A DNA stretch of 64,000 bases from positions 1 through 64,000 of the forward strand of contig NC_021505.1 in assembly GCF_000412675.1 (NCBI RefSeq), written 5' to 3'. A program made the translations under genes and the position numbers. Positions 51,728 through 60,755 of this stretch are shown here, piece by piece. A model generated the notes under the pieces. It saw nothing but the letters and a program-made list of their open reading frames with translations, searched no databases and was not told the DNA's origin. The first letter of the stretch is position 1; the number at the start of each line of letters is the position of its first letter. Source of the DNA: Pseudomonas putida NBRC 14164. GTDB taxonomy: Bacteria; Pseudomonadota; Gammaproteobacteria; Pseudomonadales; Pseudomonadaceae.

Positions 51728-52612
51728 ATGATCATCGGCAACAACCTGCACGTGGACGCCTTTTACGACGAGGCGACCTCGACCATCAGCTACCTGGTCA
51801 TGGACCGTGAAACCCGGCAATGCGCGTTGATCGACAGCGTGCTGGATTACGACCCCAAGTCCGGGCGCACCTGCAGCGCTTCGGCCGACCGCCTGATCGA
51901 ACGCGTGACCGAACTGAACGCCAGCGTGCGCTGGGTGCTGGAAACCCATGTGCACGCCGACCATCTTTCCGCAGCGGCCTACCTGAAGGAAAAACTGGGT
52001 GGCCATACTGCTATCGGCGCGCACATCACCCAGGTGCAGAAAGTATTCGGGGCTTTGTTCAATGCAGAGCCTGGCTTCGCCCGTGATGGCAGCCAGTTCG
52101 ATGTGCTGCTCGAAGACGAGGAAGGGTTCCGTATCGGCAACCTGCACGCCCGGGCACTGCACACGCCCGGGCATACGCCCGCGTGCATGAGCTTCATGAT
52201 CGAAGACGCCGGCGAGATCGCGGTGTTTGTGGGTGACACCCTGTTCATGCCCGACTATGGCACTGCCCGGTGCGACTTCCCCGGGGCCGATGCCCGTACC
52301 CTGTATCGCTCTATCCGTCGTCTGCTGGCTTTCCCCGACCAGACCCGGCTGTTCATGTGCCACGACTACCTGCCAGGTGGCCGCGACATGCAGTACGTCA
52401 CCACCGTGGCCGAGCAGCGCGCCAGCAACATTCATATTCACCAAGGCATCGATGAGGACAGTTTCGTCGCCATGCGCGAAGCCCGTGACAAGACCCTCGA
52501 CATGCCCGTGCTGATCCTGCCTTCGGTGCAGGTGAACATGCGCAGCGGCCAGCTCCCCACGCCGGAAGAGAACGGCGTGAGCTATCTGAAAATCCCGCTG
52601 AACAAGCTGTAA
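51728..52612 (+). CDS. pdo: Persulfide dioxygenase (metallo-beta-lactamase fold)
   Basis: Oxidises glutathione persulfide from SQR to sulfite. The 294-residue protein has the metallo-beta-lactamase signature THVHADHLSAA (His74, His76, Asp78, His79) and the later HTPGHTPACM and GDTLFMPDYG motifs of the ETHE1/PDO family. The ATG at 51728 has GGAGAA upstream; a longer frame to 51518 lacks one. It starts the pdo-sqr-tauE operon, divergent from fisR. Confidence 0.88.
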   Translation: MIIGNNLHVDAFYDEATSTISYLVMDRETRQCALIDSVLDYDPKSGRTCSASADRLIERVTELNASVRWVLETHVHADHLSAAAYLKEKLGGHTAIGAHITQVQKVFGALFNAEPGFARDGSQFDVLLEDEEGFRIGNLHARALHTPGHTPACMSFMIEDAGEIAVFVGDTLFMPDYGTARCDFPGADARTLYRSIRRLLAFPDQTRLFMCHDYLPGGRDMQYVTTVAEQRASNIHIHQGIDEDSFVAMREARDKTLDMPVLILPSVQVNMRSGQLPTPEENGVSYLKIPLNKL

Positions 52613-52651
52613 CCGCCCTGCCCCATAATCAGATTTCCAGGATTTACCGCC

Positions 52652-53920
52652 ATGCCTGCCATGTTGTCCCCTGCCAATACCGACCATCACAAAGTCGTCA
52701 TCGTCGGTGCCGGTGCCGCTGGTATCGCCACCGCTTCCAGCCTGGTCAGCCGTGACCCGTCGCTGGACGTTGCCTTGATCGACCCTGCCGACGTGCATTA
52801 CTACCAACCCGGCTGGACCATGGTCGGTGCCGGTGTGTTCACGGCACCGAGTACCGCCCGCACCATGGCCTCGACCATCCCGCGCGGTGTGCGCTGGGTC
52901 AAGGCGCGGGTGCAGGGTTTCGACCCTCTGGGCCAGCTGGTCATCCTTGAGGACGGCCGCGCCATCAGCTACGAACAGCTGGTGGTCTGCCCCGGGCTCA
53001 CGCTGGACTGGGCGGCCATCGATGGGCTCAGCGAAACCCTGGGCCGCAACGGTGTCACCTCCAACTACCGCTACGACCTCGCGCCCTACACCTGGGAGCT
53101 GGTACAGAAACTCAAGCAAGGCCGCGCCGTGTTCAGCCAGCCGCCCATGCCGATCAAATGTGCTGGCGCGCCGCAAAAGGCGCTGTACCTGTCTTGCGAC
53201 CACTGGTTGCGCAACGGCCATCTTGGTGCGGTGAAAGCCAGCTTCTTCAATGCCGGTGCAGTCTTGTTCGGTGTGGCGGACTATGTGCCCGCGCTGATGA
53301 AGTACATCGAAAAATACGCGGTAGACCTCAATTTCTCCCACCGACTGGTCGCCGTGGATGGCCCGAACAAGCGCGTCACCTTCGTGCGCACCCCGCCCGA
53401 TGGCAGCAGCGAAACGCGCATCGAGGCTTTTGACATGCTGCACGTGGTACCGCCACAAGTGGCGCCGGCGTTTATTCGCGAAAGCCCGCTGGCCGATAAT
53501 GGCGGCTGGGTCGATGTCGACCCGCATACCCTGCGCCATCGCAAGTACACCAATATCCATGCCCTGGGTGACGTGGCCAATACCAGCAATGCCAAGACCG
53601 CCGCAGCGGCCCGCAAGCAGGCGCCGGTAGTGGCCAACAATGTGCTGGTGGCACTGGGCCGGCTGCCCACCCTCGCCCAGTACGATGGCTATGGTTCGTG
53701 CCCGCTGACGGTAGAGCGCGGCAAGATCGTCCTGGCCGAGTTCACCTATGGCGGCAAACTGGCACCGAGCTTTCCCAGTTGGTTGCTGGATGGCCGCAAG
53801 CCGACGCGACTGGCCTGGTTGCTCAAGGCGCAGGCGCTGCCGCCGCTGTACTGGCAAGGCATGCTCAAGGGCCGCGAGTGGCTGGCGCGCCCGCAGCTGG
53901 TAGCTGAGGGTGGGCAGTGA
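52652..53920 (+). CDS. sqr: Sulfide:quinone oxidoreductase
   Basis: Membrane-associated flavoprotein that oxidises sulfide to sulfane sulfur and reduces ubiquinone. The 422-residue protein has an N-terminal FAD motif VIVGAGAAGIATASS (residues 16-30), the redox-active Cys in KCAGAPQKALYL near residue 170 and a second FAD contact (IHALGDVANTSNAKTAAA). It is the second gene of the sulfide operon and overlaps tauE by 4 bp (GTGA). Confidence 0.92.
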   Translation: MPAMLSPANTDHHKVVIVGAGAAGIATASSLVSRDPSLDVALIDPADVHYYQPGWTMVGAGVFTAPSTARTMASTIPRGVRWVKARVQGFDPLGQLVILEDGRAISYEQLVVCPGLTLDWAAIDGLSETLGRNGVTSNYRYDLAPYTWELVQKLKQGRAVFSQPPMPIKCAGAPQKALYLSCDHWLRNGHLGAVKASFFNAGAVLFGVADYVPALMKYIEKYAVDLNFSHRLVAVDGPNKRVTFVRTPPDGSSETRIEAFDMLHVVPPQVAPAFIRESPLADNGGWVDVDPHTLRHRKYTNIHALGDVANTSNAKTAAAARKQAPVVANNVLVALGRLPTLAQYDGYGSCPLTVERGKIVLAEFTYGGKLAPSFPSWLLDGRKPTRLAWLLKAQALPPLYWQGMLKGREWLARPQLVAEGGQ

Positions 53921-54735
53921 TCGAACATCAATTGTTGGGGGCGGGCCTGGGCGCGATCATCGGTGCGGTGCTGGCGTTGACCGGCGCCGGCGGTGGCATT
54001 CTTGCTGTGCCCTTGCTGGTGTTCGGCCTGGGGCTGTCGATGGTCGAGGCTGCACCGGTCGGCCTGTTGGCCGTAGGCATGGCGGCGGCGGTTGGCGCAG
54101 TGCTGGGACTGCGTCAGGGGTTGGTGCGTTATCGGGCGGCGCTTTTTATCGCGCTGATCGGCGTAGCAGCGGCGCCGTTCGGGCTGATGCTGGCGCACCG
54201 CTTGCCGAATACACCTTTGCAGTTGGTGTTTGCCGGGGTGCTGGTGTACGCCTGCCTGCGTATCTGGCGTAAGGCGGCCAGGGAACTGCGCGGTGAGGCC
54301 AATGACGCCCATCGCTATATCGAACCCTGTGTGCTGAACCCGTTGCAAGGCCGCTTGCGCTGGACCCTGCCCTGCGCACGCGCCTTGGCATTCACCGGTG
54401 CCTTGTCCGGGCTGCTGTCGGGTTTGCTCGGGGTTGGCGGTGGTTTTGTCATCATCCCGGCCCTGAACCGATATACCAACCTGCGCATGGCCAGCATCGT
54501 GTCCACCTCGCTGGCGGTGATCGCACTGGTGTCCACCGGCAGTGTGGTCAGCGCCAGCTTGGCGGGTGTCATGCATTGGCAGGTCGGAGCCCCGTTCGCA
54601 TCAGGCGCGGTGCTCGGCCTGCTGCTAGCGCGGCCATTGGCGGCCAAGCTGGCCGGGCCGCGTTTGCAGCAGATGTTTGCGGTGGCCGGTTGGACCGCGG
54701 CATTGCTGCTGGCTGGCAAGGCGCTATTGGGCTAG
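53917..54735 (+). CDS. TauE/SafE-family sulfite or sulfur-compound exporter
   Basis: 272 residues, eight hydrophobic segments with the TauE repeat (GAVLALTGAGGGILAVPLLVF and GLLSGLLGVGGGFVIIPAL). The GTG at 53917 overlaps the sqr stop, so translation is coupled. In this operon it probably exports sulfite made by the persulfide dioxygenase. The 3' end overlaps the convergent LysR gene by 12 bp. Confidence 0.87.
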   Translation: MIEHQLLGAGLGAIIGAVLALTGAGGGILAVPLLVFGLGLSMVEAAPVGLLAVGMAAAVGAVLGLRQGLVRYRAALFIALIGVAAAPFGLMLAHRLPNTPLQLVFAGVLVYACLRIWRKAARELRGEANDAHRYIEPCVLNPLQGRLRWTLPCARALAFTGALSGLLSGLLGVGGGFVIIPALNRYTNLRMASIVSTSLAVIALVSTGSVVSASLAGVMHWQVGAPFASGAVLGLLLARPLAAKLAGPRLQQMFAVAGWTAALLLAGKALLG

Positions 54736-55611
54736 CAGCGCGTCCTGTTCTGCCGCGCACAGCGCCAGCAGGTAGTCCCACACCACCCGCAGGCGCACTG
54801 ACTTGTGCAGCTCGCGGCGGGTGCAGATCCAGTAGCTGCGCTGGATGGTCTCGCCAGGCAGTACGCGCACCAGCGTCGGGTCGTCGTGAGCCATGTAGTT
54901 GGGCAGTACGGCGATGCCCAGCCCGGCGCGGGCGGCAGCCTGTTGGGCAATGACGCTGGTACTGCGAAACACCACGGTCGGTGCCCGGCAGAAACTGTTG
55001 AGAAACAGCAGCTCCTGGCTGAACAGCAGGTCGTCGACGTAGCCGATCCAGTTGTGCCGGGCCAGGTCTTCGCGGTTGCGCAACGGCGGTGCTTGGTCCA
55101 GGTAGCCCTGGCTGGCGTAGAGCGCCAGGCGGTAGTCGGTGAGCTTGCGGGTTATCAACAGGTCGGCGTTGGGGCGTTCCAGGTGAATGCTGATCTCCGC
55201 TTCGCGGTTGAGGATGCTGACAAAGCGCGGCACCGCCACCAGTTCCACCTCCAGGCCCGGGTATCGCTCGAACAACGCGTTCATGCGTGGGGTGAAGAAC
55301 ATGATGCCGATGCCTTCGGTCACCCCCAGGCGAATTTTGCCCAACGGGGTGATGGCCTGGGTGATTTCTTCCTGCGCCAACAGCGCGACGTTTTCCATGG
55401 CTTCTGCATGCTTGAGCAGGGCCTGGCCTGAGGGCGTCAGCTCGTAGCCCTGGGCATGCTGCACGAACAGCGCAGTGCCCAGGCTTTGCTCGATGCTCTC
55501 GATGTGCCGGGCCACGGTGCTGTGGGTTGTGTTGAGGCGCTTTGCGGCGGTAAGCAGGCGGCCGCTGCGCTGCAACTCGAGGAAAAACCGCAGATCGTTC
55601 CAGTCGAACAT
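54724..55611 (-). CDS. LysR-family transcriptional regulator
   Basis: 295 residues from the ATG at 55611 (MFDWNDLRFFLELQRSGRLL): winged HTH (LLTAAKRLNTTHSTVARHIE) then an effector domain. A longer frame upstream reads through a REP sequence and is excluded. It is divergent from the GMC oxidoreductase gene, which it probably controls. Its 3' end overlaps tauE by 12 bp on the opposite strand. Confidence 0.87.
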   Translation of the reverse strand: MFDWNDLRFFLELQRSGRLLTAAKRLNTTHSTVARHIESIEQSLGTALFVQHAQGYELTPSGQALLKHAEAMENVALLAQEEITQAITPLGKIRLGVTEGIGIMFFTPRMNALFERYPGLEVELVAVPRFVSILNREAEISIHLERPNADLLITRKLTDYRLALYASQGYLDQAPPLRNREDLARHNWIGYVDDLLFSQELLFLNSFCRAPTVVFRSTSVIAQQAAARAGLGIAVLPNYMAHDDPTLVRVLPGETIQRSYWICTRRELHKSVRLRVVWDYLLALCAAEQDALLAQ

Positions 55612-55635
55612 GCTGATCCTTTTTGGCAGTTCGTT

Positions 55636-55733
55636 CCGGCCTCTTCGCGGGCATGCCCGCTCCCACAGGTACAGAGAACATCCTGAAGGCAACGAGATCC
55701 CTGTGGGAGCGGGCGAGCCCGCGAAGAGGTCGG
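55636..55733. repeat. Pair of P. putida-type REP sequences
   Basis: CCGGCCTCTTCGCGGGCATG (start of copy 1, 55636-55669) and its inverse (copy 2, 55700-55733, ending GCGAAGAGGTCGG) share the core of the 35-bp P. putida REP family. Both lie in the gap between the LysR and oxidoreductase genes. Confidence 0.85.
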
Positions 55734-55851
55734 TCCAGGCTTACCCCTGTGCTAAAACGCACAACGGCTGCGCGAAATCTCGTGTTTCACTCACGAAATT
55801 ACTCACTAAGATGGATCGGGACAAGAATAAAAAACAGGCGCGAGGTTGCAC

Positions 55852-57498
55852 ATGCCATCAGCCGATTCTGTCTTCGACTACGTGGTCGTAGGGGCCGGTC
55901 CCGCCGGTTGCCTGCTGGCCAACCGTTTGTCCGCCGACCCATCCTGCCGCGTTTTGCTGCTGGAAGCAGGTGGCCGCGACAACTATCCCTGGATTCACAT
56001 CCCCGTCGGCTATCTCTATTGCATCGGCAACCCGCGCACTGACTGGTGCTTCAAGACCGAGGCGCAGCCAGGCCTGGGGGGGCGCGCACTGGGCTACCCA
56101 CGCGGCAAGGTGCTCGGTGGCTGTTCTTCAATCAACGGCATGATCTACATGCGTGGCCAGGCGGCGGACTATGAACGCTGGGCCGAGCAAGGCAATGACG
56201 GCTGGGCCTGGAAGGACGTGCTGCCGCTGTTCAAGGCCAGCGAAAACCACTTCGCCGGCGCCAGTGAGCACCACGGCGGCGATGGCGAATGGCGGGTCGA
56301 GCGCCAGCGCTACAGCTGGCCGATCCTCGATGCTTTCCGTGATGCCGCCGAGCAAAGCGGCATCGGCAAGGTCGACGACTTCAACACCGGCGACAACCAG
56401 GGCTGTGGATACTTTCAGGTCAACCAGCGCAGCGGCGTACGCTGGAACGCCTCCAAAGCTTTCCTGAGGCCGATAAAGGGCCGCGCCAACCTCACTGTGC
56501 TGACCGGCGTTCAGGTTGACCAGGTACTGCTCAACAACACCCGGGCGCGGGCCGTGAAAGCATTTTGGCAAGGCGCCTGGCACGAGTTTGCGTCGCGTCG
56601 CGAAATCATCCTCTGCGCCGGCGCTGTTGGTTCACCCGGTATTCTGCAACGCTCCGGCATCGGTCCGCGCCAGCTGCTGGAAAGCCTGGGCATTGGTGTA
56701 CGCCACGATATGCCGGGCGTTGGTGGCAACCTTCAGGACCACCTGCAACTGCGCCTGATCTACCAGATCCGCAATACCCGCACCTTGAACCAGATGGCCA
56801 ATAGCCTCTGGGGCAAGATGGGCATGGGCCTGCGCTACATCTATGACCGCAGCGGCCCGCTGGCCATGGCGCCGAGCCAGCTGGGCGCGTTCGTGCGCTC
56901 GGGCCCGGAACAGGCCACAGCCAACCTGCAGTATCACGTACAGCCGCTGTCACTGGAGCGCTTCGGTGAGCCGCTGCACCCGTTCCCGGCCTTTACCGCA
57001 TCGGTGTGCAACCTGCGCCCGGTAAGCCGCGGGCGTATCGATATCAGCAGCACCGACATGAACAGCACGCCGCTGATCGACCCCAACTACCTCAGCGACC
57101 CACAGGACCTGCGCGTGGCCGCCGATGCCATCCGCCTCACCCGGCGCATCGTGCAGGCCCCTGCCCTTGCAGCGTTCGACCCCAAGGAATACCTGCCAGG
57201 CCCAGCCCTGCAAACCGAGCAAGAGCTGTTTGAGGCAGCCGGCAAGATTGGCACCACCATCTTCCACCCGGTGGGTACCTGCCGCATGGGCAGCGGTGCC
57301 CTGGACGTTGTGGATAACCAGCTGCGCGTACACGGCATCCCCGGTTTGCGCGTGGCCGATGCCTCGATCATGCCGCAGATCACCTCCGGTAATACCTGTT
57401 CACCGACCCTGATGATCGCCGAGAAGGCGGCGCAATTGATCCTCAAAGGAGCTGCTACCCAGACCTACTTGAACGAAGACGCGATACCGACCCCCTGA
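55852..57498 (+). CDS. GMC-family FAD oxidoreductase (choline dehydrogenase-like)
   Basis: 548 residues. It has an N-terminal FAD motif VVVGAGPAGCLLANRL (residues 10-25), GGCSSINGMIYMRGQ and a C-terminal FHPVGTCRMG with the GMC catalytic His. I chose the ATG at 55852 (MPSADSVFDY) with GAGG upstream; a TTG two codons earlier is also possible. It oxidises an alcohol with FAD, but the substrate is not visible; true choline genes (betB, betI) are absent from the window. It probably forms a regulon with the MFS gene that follows and the LysR gene opposite. Confidence 0.86.
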   Translation: MPSADSVFDYVVVGAGPAGCLLANRLSADPSCRVLLLEAGGRDNYPWIHIPVGYLYCIGNPRTDWCFKTEAQPGLGGRALGYPRGKVLGGCSSINGMIYMRGQAADYERWAEQGNDGWAWKDVLPLFKASENHFAGASEHHGGDGEWRVERQRYSWPILDAFRDAAEQSGIGKVDDFNTGDNQGCGYFQVNQRSGVRWNASKAFLRPIKGRANLTVLTGVQVDQVLLNNTRARAVKAFWQGAWHEFASRREIILCAGAVGSPGILQRSGIGPRQLLESLGIGVRHDMPGVGGNLQDHLQLRLIYQIRNTRTLNQMANSLWGKMGMGLRYIYDRSGPLAMAPSQLGAFVRSGPEQATANLQYHVQPLSLERFGEPLHPFPAFTASVCNLRPVSRGRIDISSTDMNSTPLIDPNYLSDPQDLRVAADAIRLTRRIVQAPALAAFDPKEYLPGPALQTEQELFEAAGKIGTTIFHPVGTCRMGSGALDVVDNQLRVHGIPGLRVADASIMPQITSGNTCSPTLMIAEKAAQLILKGAATQTYLNEDAIPTP

Positions 57499-57595
57499 CC
57501 CGGGTGCGTGCAACACCGGCGGCTCGCGGTCAGAAGCCGCCGACAGTGGAACAAAAAGAATAATCACTGTGGCCTGCGGGCCGAGGACAGCAACG

Positions 57596-59215
57596 ATGTC
57601 GGATTACATCCAGGAACAGGATGCGGTGGCCAGCAGCCCCAGCCGCCGTGAAGAACGCAAGATCATTTTCGCGTCATCCCTCGGGACGGTTTTCGAGTGG
57701 TATGACTTTTTTCTCTATGGAGCGCTGGCTGCTGTCATCAGCAAGCAGTTCTTTGCTGGCGTGAACGACACCACCGCCTTCATCTTTGCCCTCATGGCCT
57801 TTGCCGCCGGCTTCCTGGTGCGGCCGTTCGGTGCATTGGTGTTCGGCCGCCTGGGCGACATGATCGGGCGCAAGTACACCTTCCTGGTCACCATCGTGCT
57901 GATGGGCCTGTCCACATTCGCTGTGGGGCTGTTGCCCACCTATGCCAGCATCGGCATAGCCGCACCGATCATCCTGGTGATCCTGCGCATGCTGCAGGGT
58001 CTGGCGCTGGGTGGTGAGTACGGCGGTGCTGCCACCTATGTGGCCGAGCATGCGCCCCAGGGCAAACGGGGCTTCTACACCGGTTTCATCCAGTCCACCG
58101 CCACCCTTGGCCTGTTGCTGTCGCTGCTGGTGGTGCTGGGCAGCCGCTACATCAGTGGCGACCAGTTCGAAACCTGGGGCTGGCGCTTGCCGTTCCTGCT
58201 GTCGATAGTGCTGCTGGCCATCTCCACCTGGATCCGGATGAGCATGCACGAGTCGCCGGCCTTCGTGAAAATGAAGGCCCAGGGAAAGGTCAGCAAGTCG
58301 CCGATCCGTGAGTCGTTCACCTCCTGGCCAAACCTGAAAGTGGTGCTTACCGCGCTGTTCAGCATCAACGCCGGGCAAGCGGTGACGTTCTACACGGCGC
58401 AGTTCTACGTGCTGTTCTTCATGACCCAGATGCTGAAAATGGACCCGGCCCAGGCCAACACCCTGCTGATCATCAGTGTGGTGATTGGTGCGCCGTTCTT
58501 CGTGTTCTTCGGCTGGTTATCGGACCGCATTGGCCGCAAGCCGATCCTGATGCTCGGCCTGCTGCTTGCCACGGTGCTGTACTTCCCGCTATTCAAGGCG
58601 CTGAGCCACTACGCAAACCCTCAGATCGACGCCGCCAGCCGGCAGGCGCCGATCGTGGTCACCGCCGACCCGCAAAGCTGTACCTTCCAGTTCGACCCGG
58701 TGGGCAAAGCGCGTTTCGACAGCCCGTGCGACAAGGTCAAGACGTTCCTGGTCAAGCAGGGCCTGCCGTACAGCTCGGTAAGCGTGGCCGGCAGCGATGT
58801 AGTGGTCAATATTGGTGAAAAGACCATCAATGGCTACGACGAAGCGGCCATGCGCAGCGCAGTGGAGCAGGCTGGCTACCCGGCCAAGGCTGACCCAGGG
58901 CAGGTCAACCAGGTCATGGTGGTGGTGCTGATCGTGGCGATGATCCTGATCGCTACCATGACCTATGGCCCGCTGGCAGCCGTGATGGTCGAACTTTTCC
59001 CGACACGCATCCGCTACACCTCGATGTCCCTGCCCTACCATATTGGCAATGGCTGGTTCGGCGGCTTCCTGCCAACCGTGTCGTTCGCGCTGGTGGTGTA
59101 TACCGGGGATATCTTCTACGGGCTGTGGTACCCGGTGCTGGTGACCGGGATCAGTTTGGTCGTGGGGATTTTCTGCCTTAAAGAGACCAAAGACGTGGAT
59201 CTCGACAAGGTCTGA
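57596..59215 (+). CDS. MFS transporter of the MHS family, with a large insert
   Basis: 539 residues from the ATG at 57596. It has an MHS-type start (SSLGTVFEWYDFFLYGALAA), GRLGDMIGRKYTFL between helices 2 and 3, and twelve membrane helices. The stretch between about residues 340 and 437 is a soluble insert with a Cys pair and Val/Asp/Gly-rich strands, much longer than the normal loop. The substrate is probably related to the product of the GMC enzyme upstream. A terminator (59233-59263) follows. Confidence 0.86.
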   Translation: MSDYIQEQDAVASSPSRREERKIIFASSLGTVFEWYDFFLYGALAAVISKQFFAGVNDTTAFIFALMAFAAGFLVRPFGALVFGRLGDMIGRKYTFLVTIVLMGLSTFAVGLLPTYASIGIAAPIILVILRMLQGLALGGEYGGAATYVAEHAPQGKRGFYTGFIQSTATLGLLLSLLVVLGSRYISGDQFETWGWRLPFLLSIVLLAISTWIRMSMHESPAFVKMKAQGKVSKSPIRESFTSWPNLKVVLTALFSINAGQAVTFYTAQFYVLFFMTQMLKMDPAQANTLLIISVVIGAPFFVFFGWLSDRIGRKPILMLGLLLATVLYFPLFKALSHYANPQIDAASRQAPIVVTADPQSCTFQFDPVGKARFDSPCDKVKTFLVKQGLPYSSVSVAGSDVVVNIGEKTINGYDEAAMRSAVEQAGYPAKADPGQVNQVMVVVLIVAMILIATMTYGPLAAVMVELFPTRIRYTSMSLPYHIGNGWFGGFLPTVSFALVVYTGDIFYGLWYPVLVTGISLVVGIFCLKETKDVDLDKV

Positions 59216-59232
59216 GGCTGTTCACAGGGCAC

Positions 59233-59263
59233 AAAAAAACCGGCTGTAAAAGCCGGTTTTTTT
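59233..59263 (+). terminator. Rho-independent terminator after the MFS gene
   Basis: ACCGGCT (59239-59245), loop GTAAA, AGCCGGT (59251-59257), flanked by A and T runs. Confidence 0.9.
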
Positions 59264-59378
59264 ATGCCCCAAAAAAACTTATGCACGATTTTAAGAAAAA
59301 TGTCACACGTAGAAATAAACAGCTAATTCAACGACTTAGCGTTCACTTCAAGCATTTGATCGAAAAACTGCTCACAAG

Positions 59379-59387
59379 TTATCCACA
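59379..59387 (+). promoter_or_regulatory. Isolated DnaA box
   Basis: A perfect TTATCCACA about 59 kb from the origin cluster, at the 3' edge of the acyltransferase gene. It may be chance or a DnaA-titration site. Confidence 0.3.
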
Positions 59388-59392
59388 GATCA

Positions 59393-60163
59393 TCAAGCGG
59401 TCTGCTGTTGGGTTTTTTCATCGGCTGGGGGCAGCGAACCCAAGGCCCGTTGGGTGGCTTCGTTCCACGCCGCTGCGCGGTCGTTGAGCTCGGCGATGGC
59501 ACGTGGCCCGGTGCCATTGGCGTACATCGGCTCGCCAATCACCACTTCGATGGTACCGGCACGCTTGCCCCAACCGGTCTTCGGCCAGAACTTGCCGGCA
59601 TTGTGGGCAATCGGCAGCACCGGCAGCCCGGCATTCACGGCCAGCGCAGTACCGCCGCGGGAGAACTTGCCCACGGTGCCGTACGGCACGCGGGTGCCTT
59701 CCGGAAAGATCAGCACCCAAGTCTTCTGCTTGAGCAGCTCGTCGCCTTTGCTTGCCACCTGGCGCAACGCTTCCTTTGGGTTGTCGCGGTTGATCGCGAT
59801 CGGCCGCAGCATGGCCATGGCCCAACCGAAGAACGGCACGTACAGCAGTTCACGCTTGAGCACCTGGCTCAGCGGCGAAAAGTACTGGGAAAGGAAGAAC
59901 GTTTCCCAGGTGCTCTGGTGGTTGGACAGGATCACGCAGGGCTCATTCGGCACGTTCTCGGCGCCGGTGACCTTGTAGTCGATGCCGAGAATGGTGCGCA
60001 CCAGGAACAGCGCGCAGCGACACCAGTACACGTTGATGAACCTGTAGCGCTTGGGGAACGACAGGAACGGCGCGATGAAGAAGCTCAGCGAGCACCACAG
60101 CAGCGAACTGGTGCCCAGCAGCAGGTAAAAAAGAAAGATTCTGATCGCCTGCAGGATCGACAT
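59393..60163 (-). CDS. 1-acylglycerol-3-phosphate O-acyltransferase (PlsC type)
   Basis: Membrane-bound acyltransferase of phospholipid synthesis. The 256-residue protein has an N-terminal membrane segment (MSILQAIRIFLFYLLLGTSS), the NHQSTWETFF motif (HxxxxD-like acyltransferase box, with E in place of D) and FPEGTRVP with downstream GGTALA. The start at 60163 is preferred over an earlier one with a poor ribosome-binding site. It is followed by gmhB on the same strand, as in other pseudomonads. Confidence 0.88.
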   Translation of the reverse strand: MSILQAIRIFLFYLLLGTSSLLWCSLSFFIAPFLSFPKRYRFINVYWCRCALFLVRTILGIDYKVTGAENVPNEPCVILSNHQSTWETFFLSQYFSPLSQVLKRELLYVPFFGWAMAMLRPIAINRDNPKEALRQVASKGDELLKQKTWVLIFPEGTRVPYGTVGKFSRGGTALAVNAGLPVLPIAHNAGKFWPKTGWGKRAGTIEVVIGEPMYANGTGPRAIAELNDRAAAWNEATQRALGSLPPADEKTQQQTA

Positions 60164-60224
60164 AGTGGCTTGTACCATTGCGGGGCATGCCCGCCTGAGA
60201 AAAATGCGCCCGAGGGCGCACCGT

Positions 60225-60752
60225 TTAAATTAGTTCTCTGGCGATAGCTGCCAGATCGTCGAAAATCAGTGTAGTTTCAGGGACACCTTTTTCCAGGGTC
60301 CGCTCGCCCTTGCCGGTTTTTACCAACACGGGTTGTGCACCGACGGCCAGGGCGGCCTCCAGGTCACCTTTGCTGTCGCCGACGAACCAGACGCCTTGCA
60401 GGGCGACCCGGTAATGCTCGGCAATCGCCACCAGCATGCCAGGCTTTGGCTTGCGGCAATCGCAGCCTTCGTCCGGCCCGTGCGGGCAATACACGATATG
60501 GCCCACCTCGCCCCCCTGCTCCGCCACCAGCTCGCGCAGGCGTGCGTGCATGGCTTCCAGGGTTGCCAGTGTGTAATAGCCACGGGCAATGCCGGACTGG
60601 TTGGTGGCCACGGCCACCGTCCAGCCCGCTTTGCTCAACTGCGCGATGGCCTCGACCGAGCCAGGGATCGGCACCCATTCTTCCAGCGTCTTGATGTAGG
60701 CGTCGGAGTCATGGTTGATGACCCCGTCACGGTCGAGAATCAGCAGTTTCAA
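60225..60752 (-). CDS. gmhB: D-glycero-beta-D-manno-heptose 1,7-bisphosphate 7-phosphatase
   Basis: HAD phosphatase of LPS core heptose synthesis. The 175-residue protein has the HAD motif LLILDRDGVINHD, ATNQSGIARGYY, the Cys/His zinc site (CPHGPDEGCDCRKPKPG) and FVGDSKGDL. It lies between glyS (3 bp upstream) and the acyltransferase gene. Confidence 0.93.
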   Translation of the reverse strand: MKLLILDRDGVINHDSDAYIKTLEEWVPIPGSVEAIAQLSKAGWTVAVATNQSGIARGYYTLATLEAMHARLRELVAEQGGEVGHIVYCPHGPDEGCDCRKPKPGMLVAIAEHYRVALQGVWFVGDSKGDLEAALAVGAQPVLVKTGKGERTLEKGVPETTLIFDDLAAIARELI

Positions 60753-60755
60753 GGC

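Noticed and set aside
51479..53857. 792-residue minus frame under the sulfide operon
   Set aside because: Antisense to pdo and sqr, which have clear catalytic motifs; the frame is the usual GC-rich shadow.
55846..57498. True choline dehydrogenase (betA)
   Set aside because: GMC fold fits, but the usual bet neighbours are absent and the divergent LysR plus MHS transporter suggest a different alcohol substrate.
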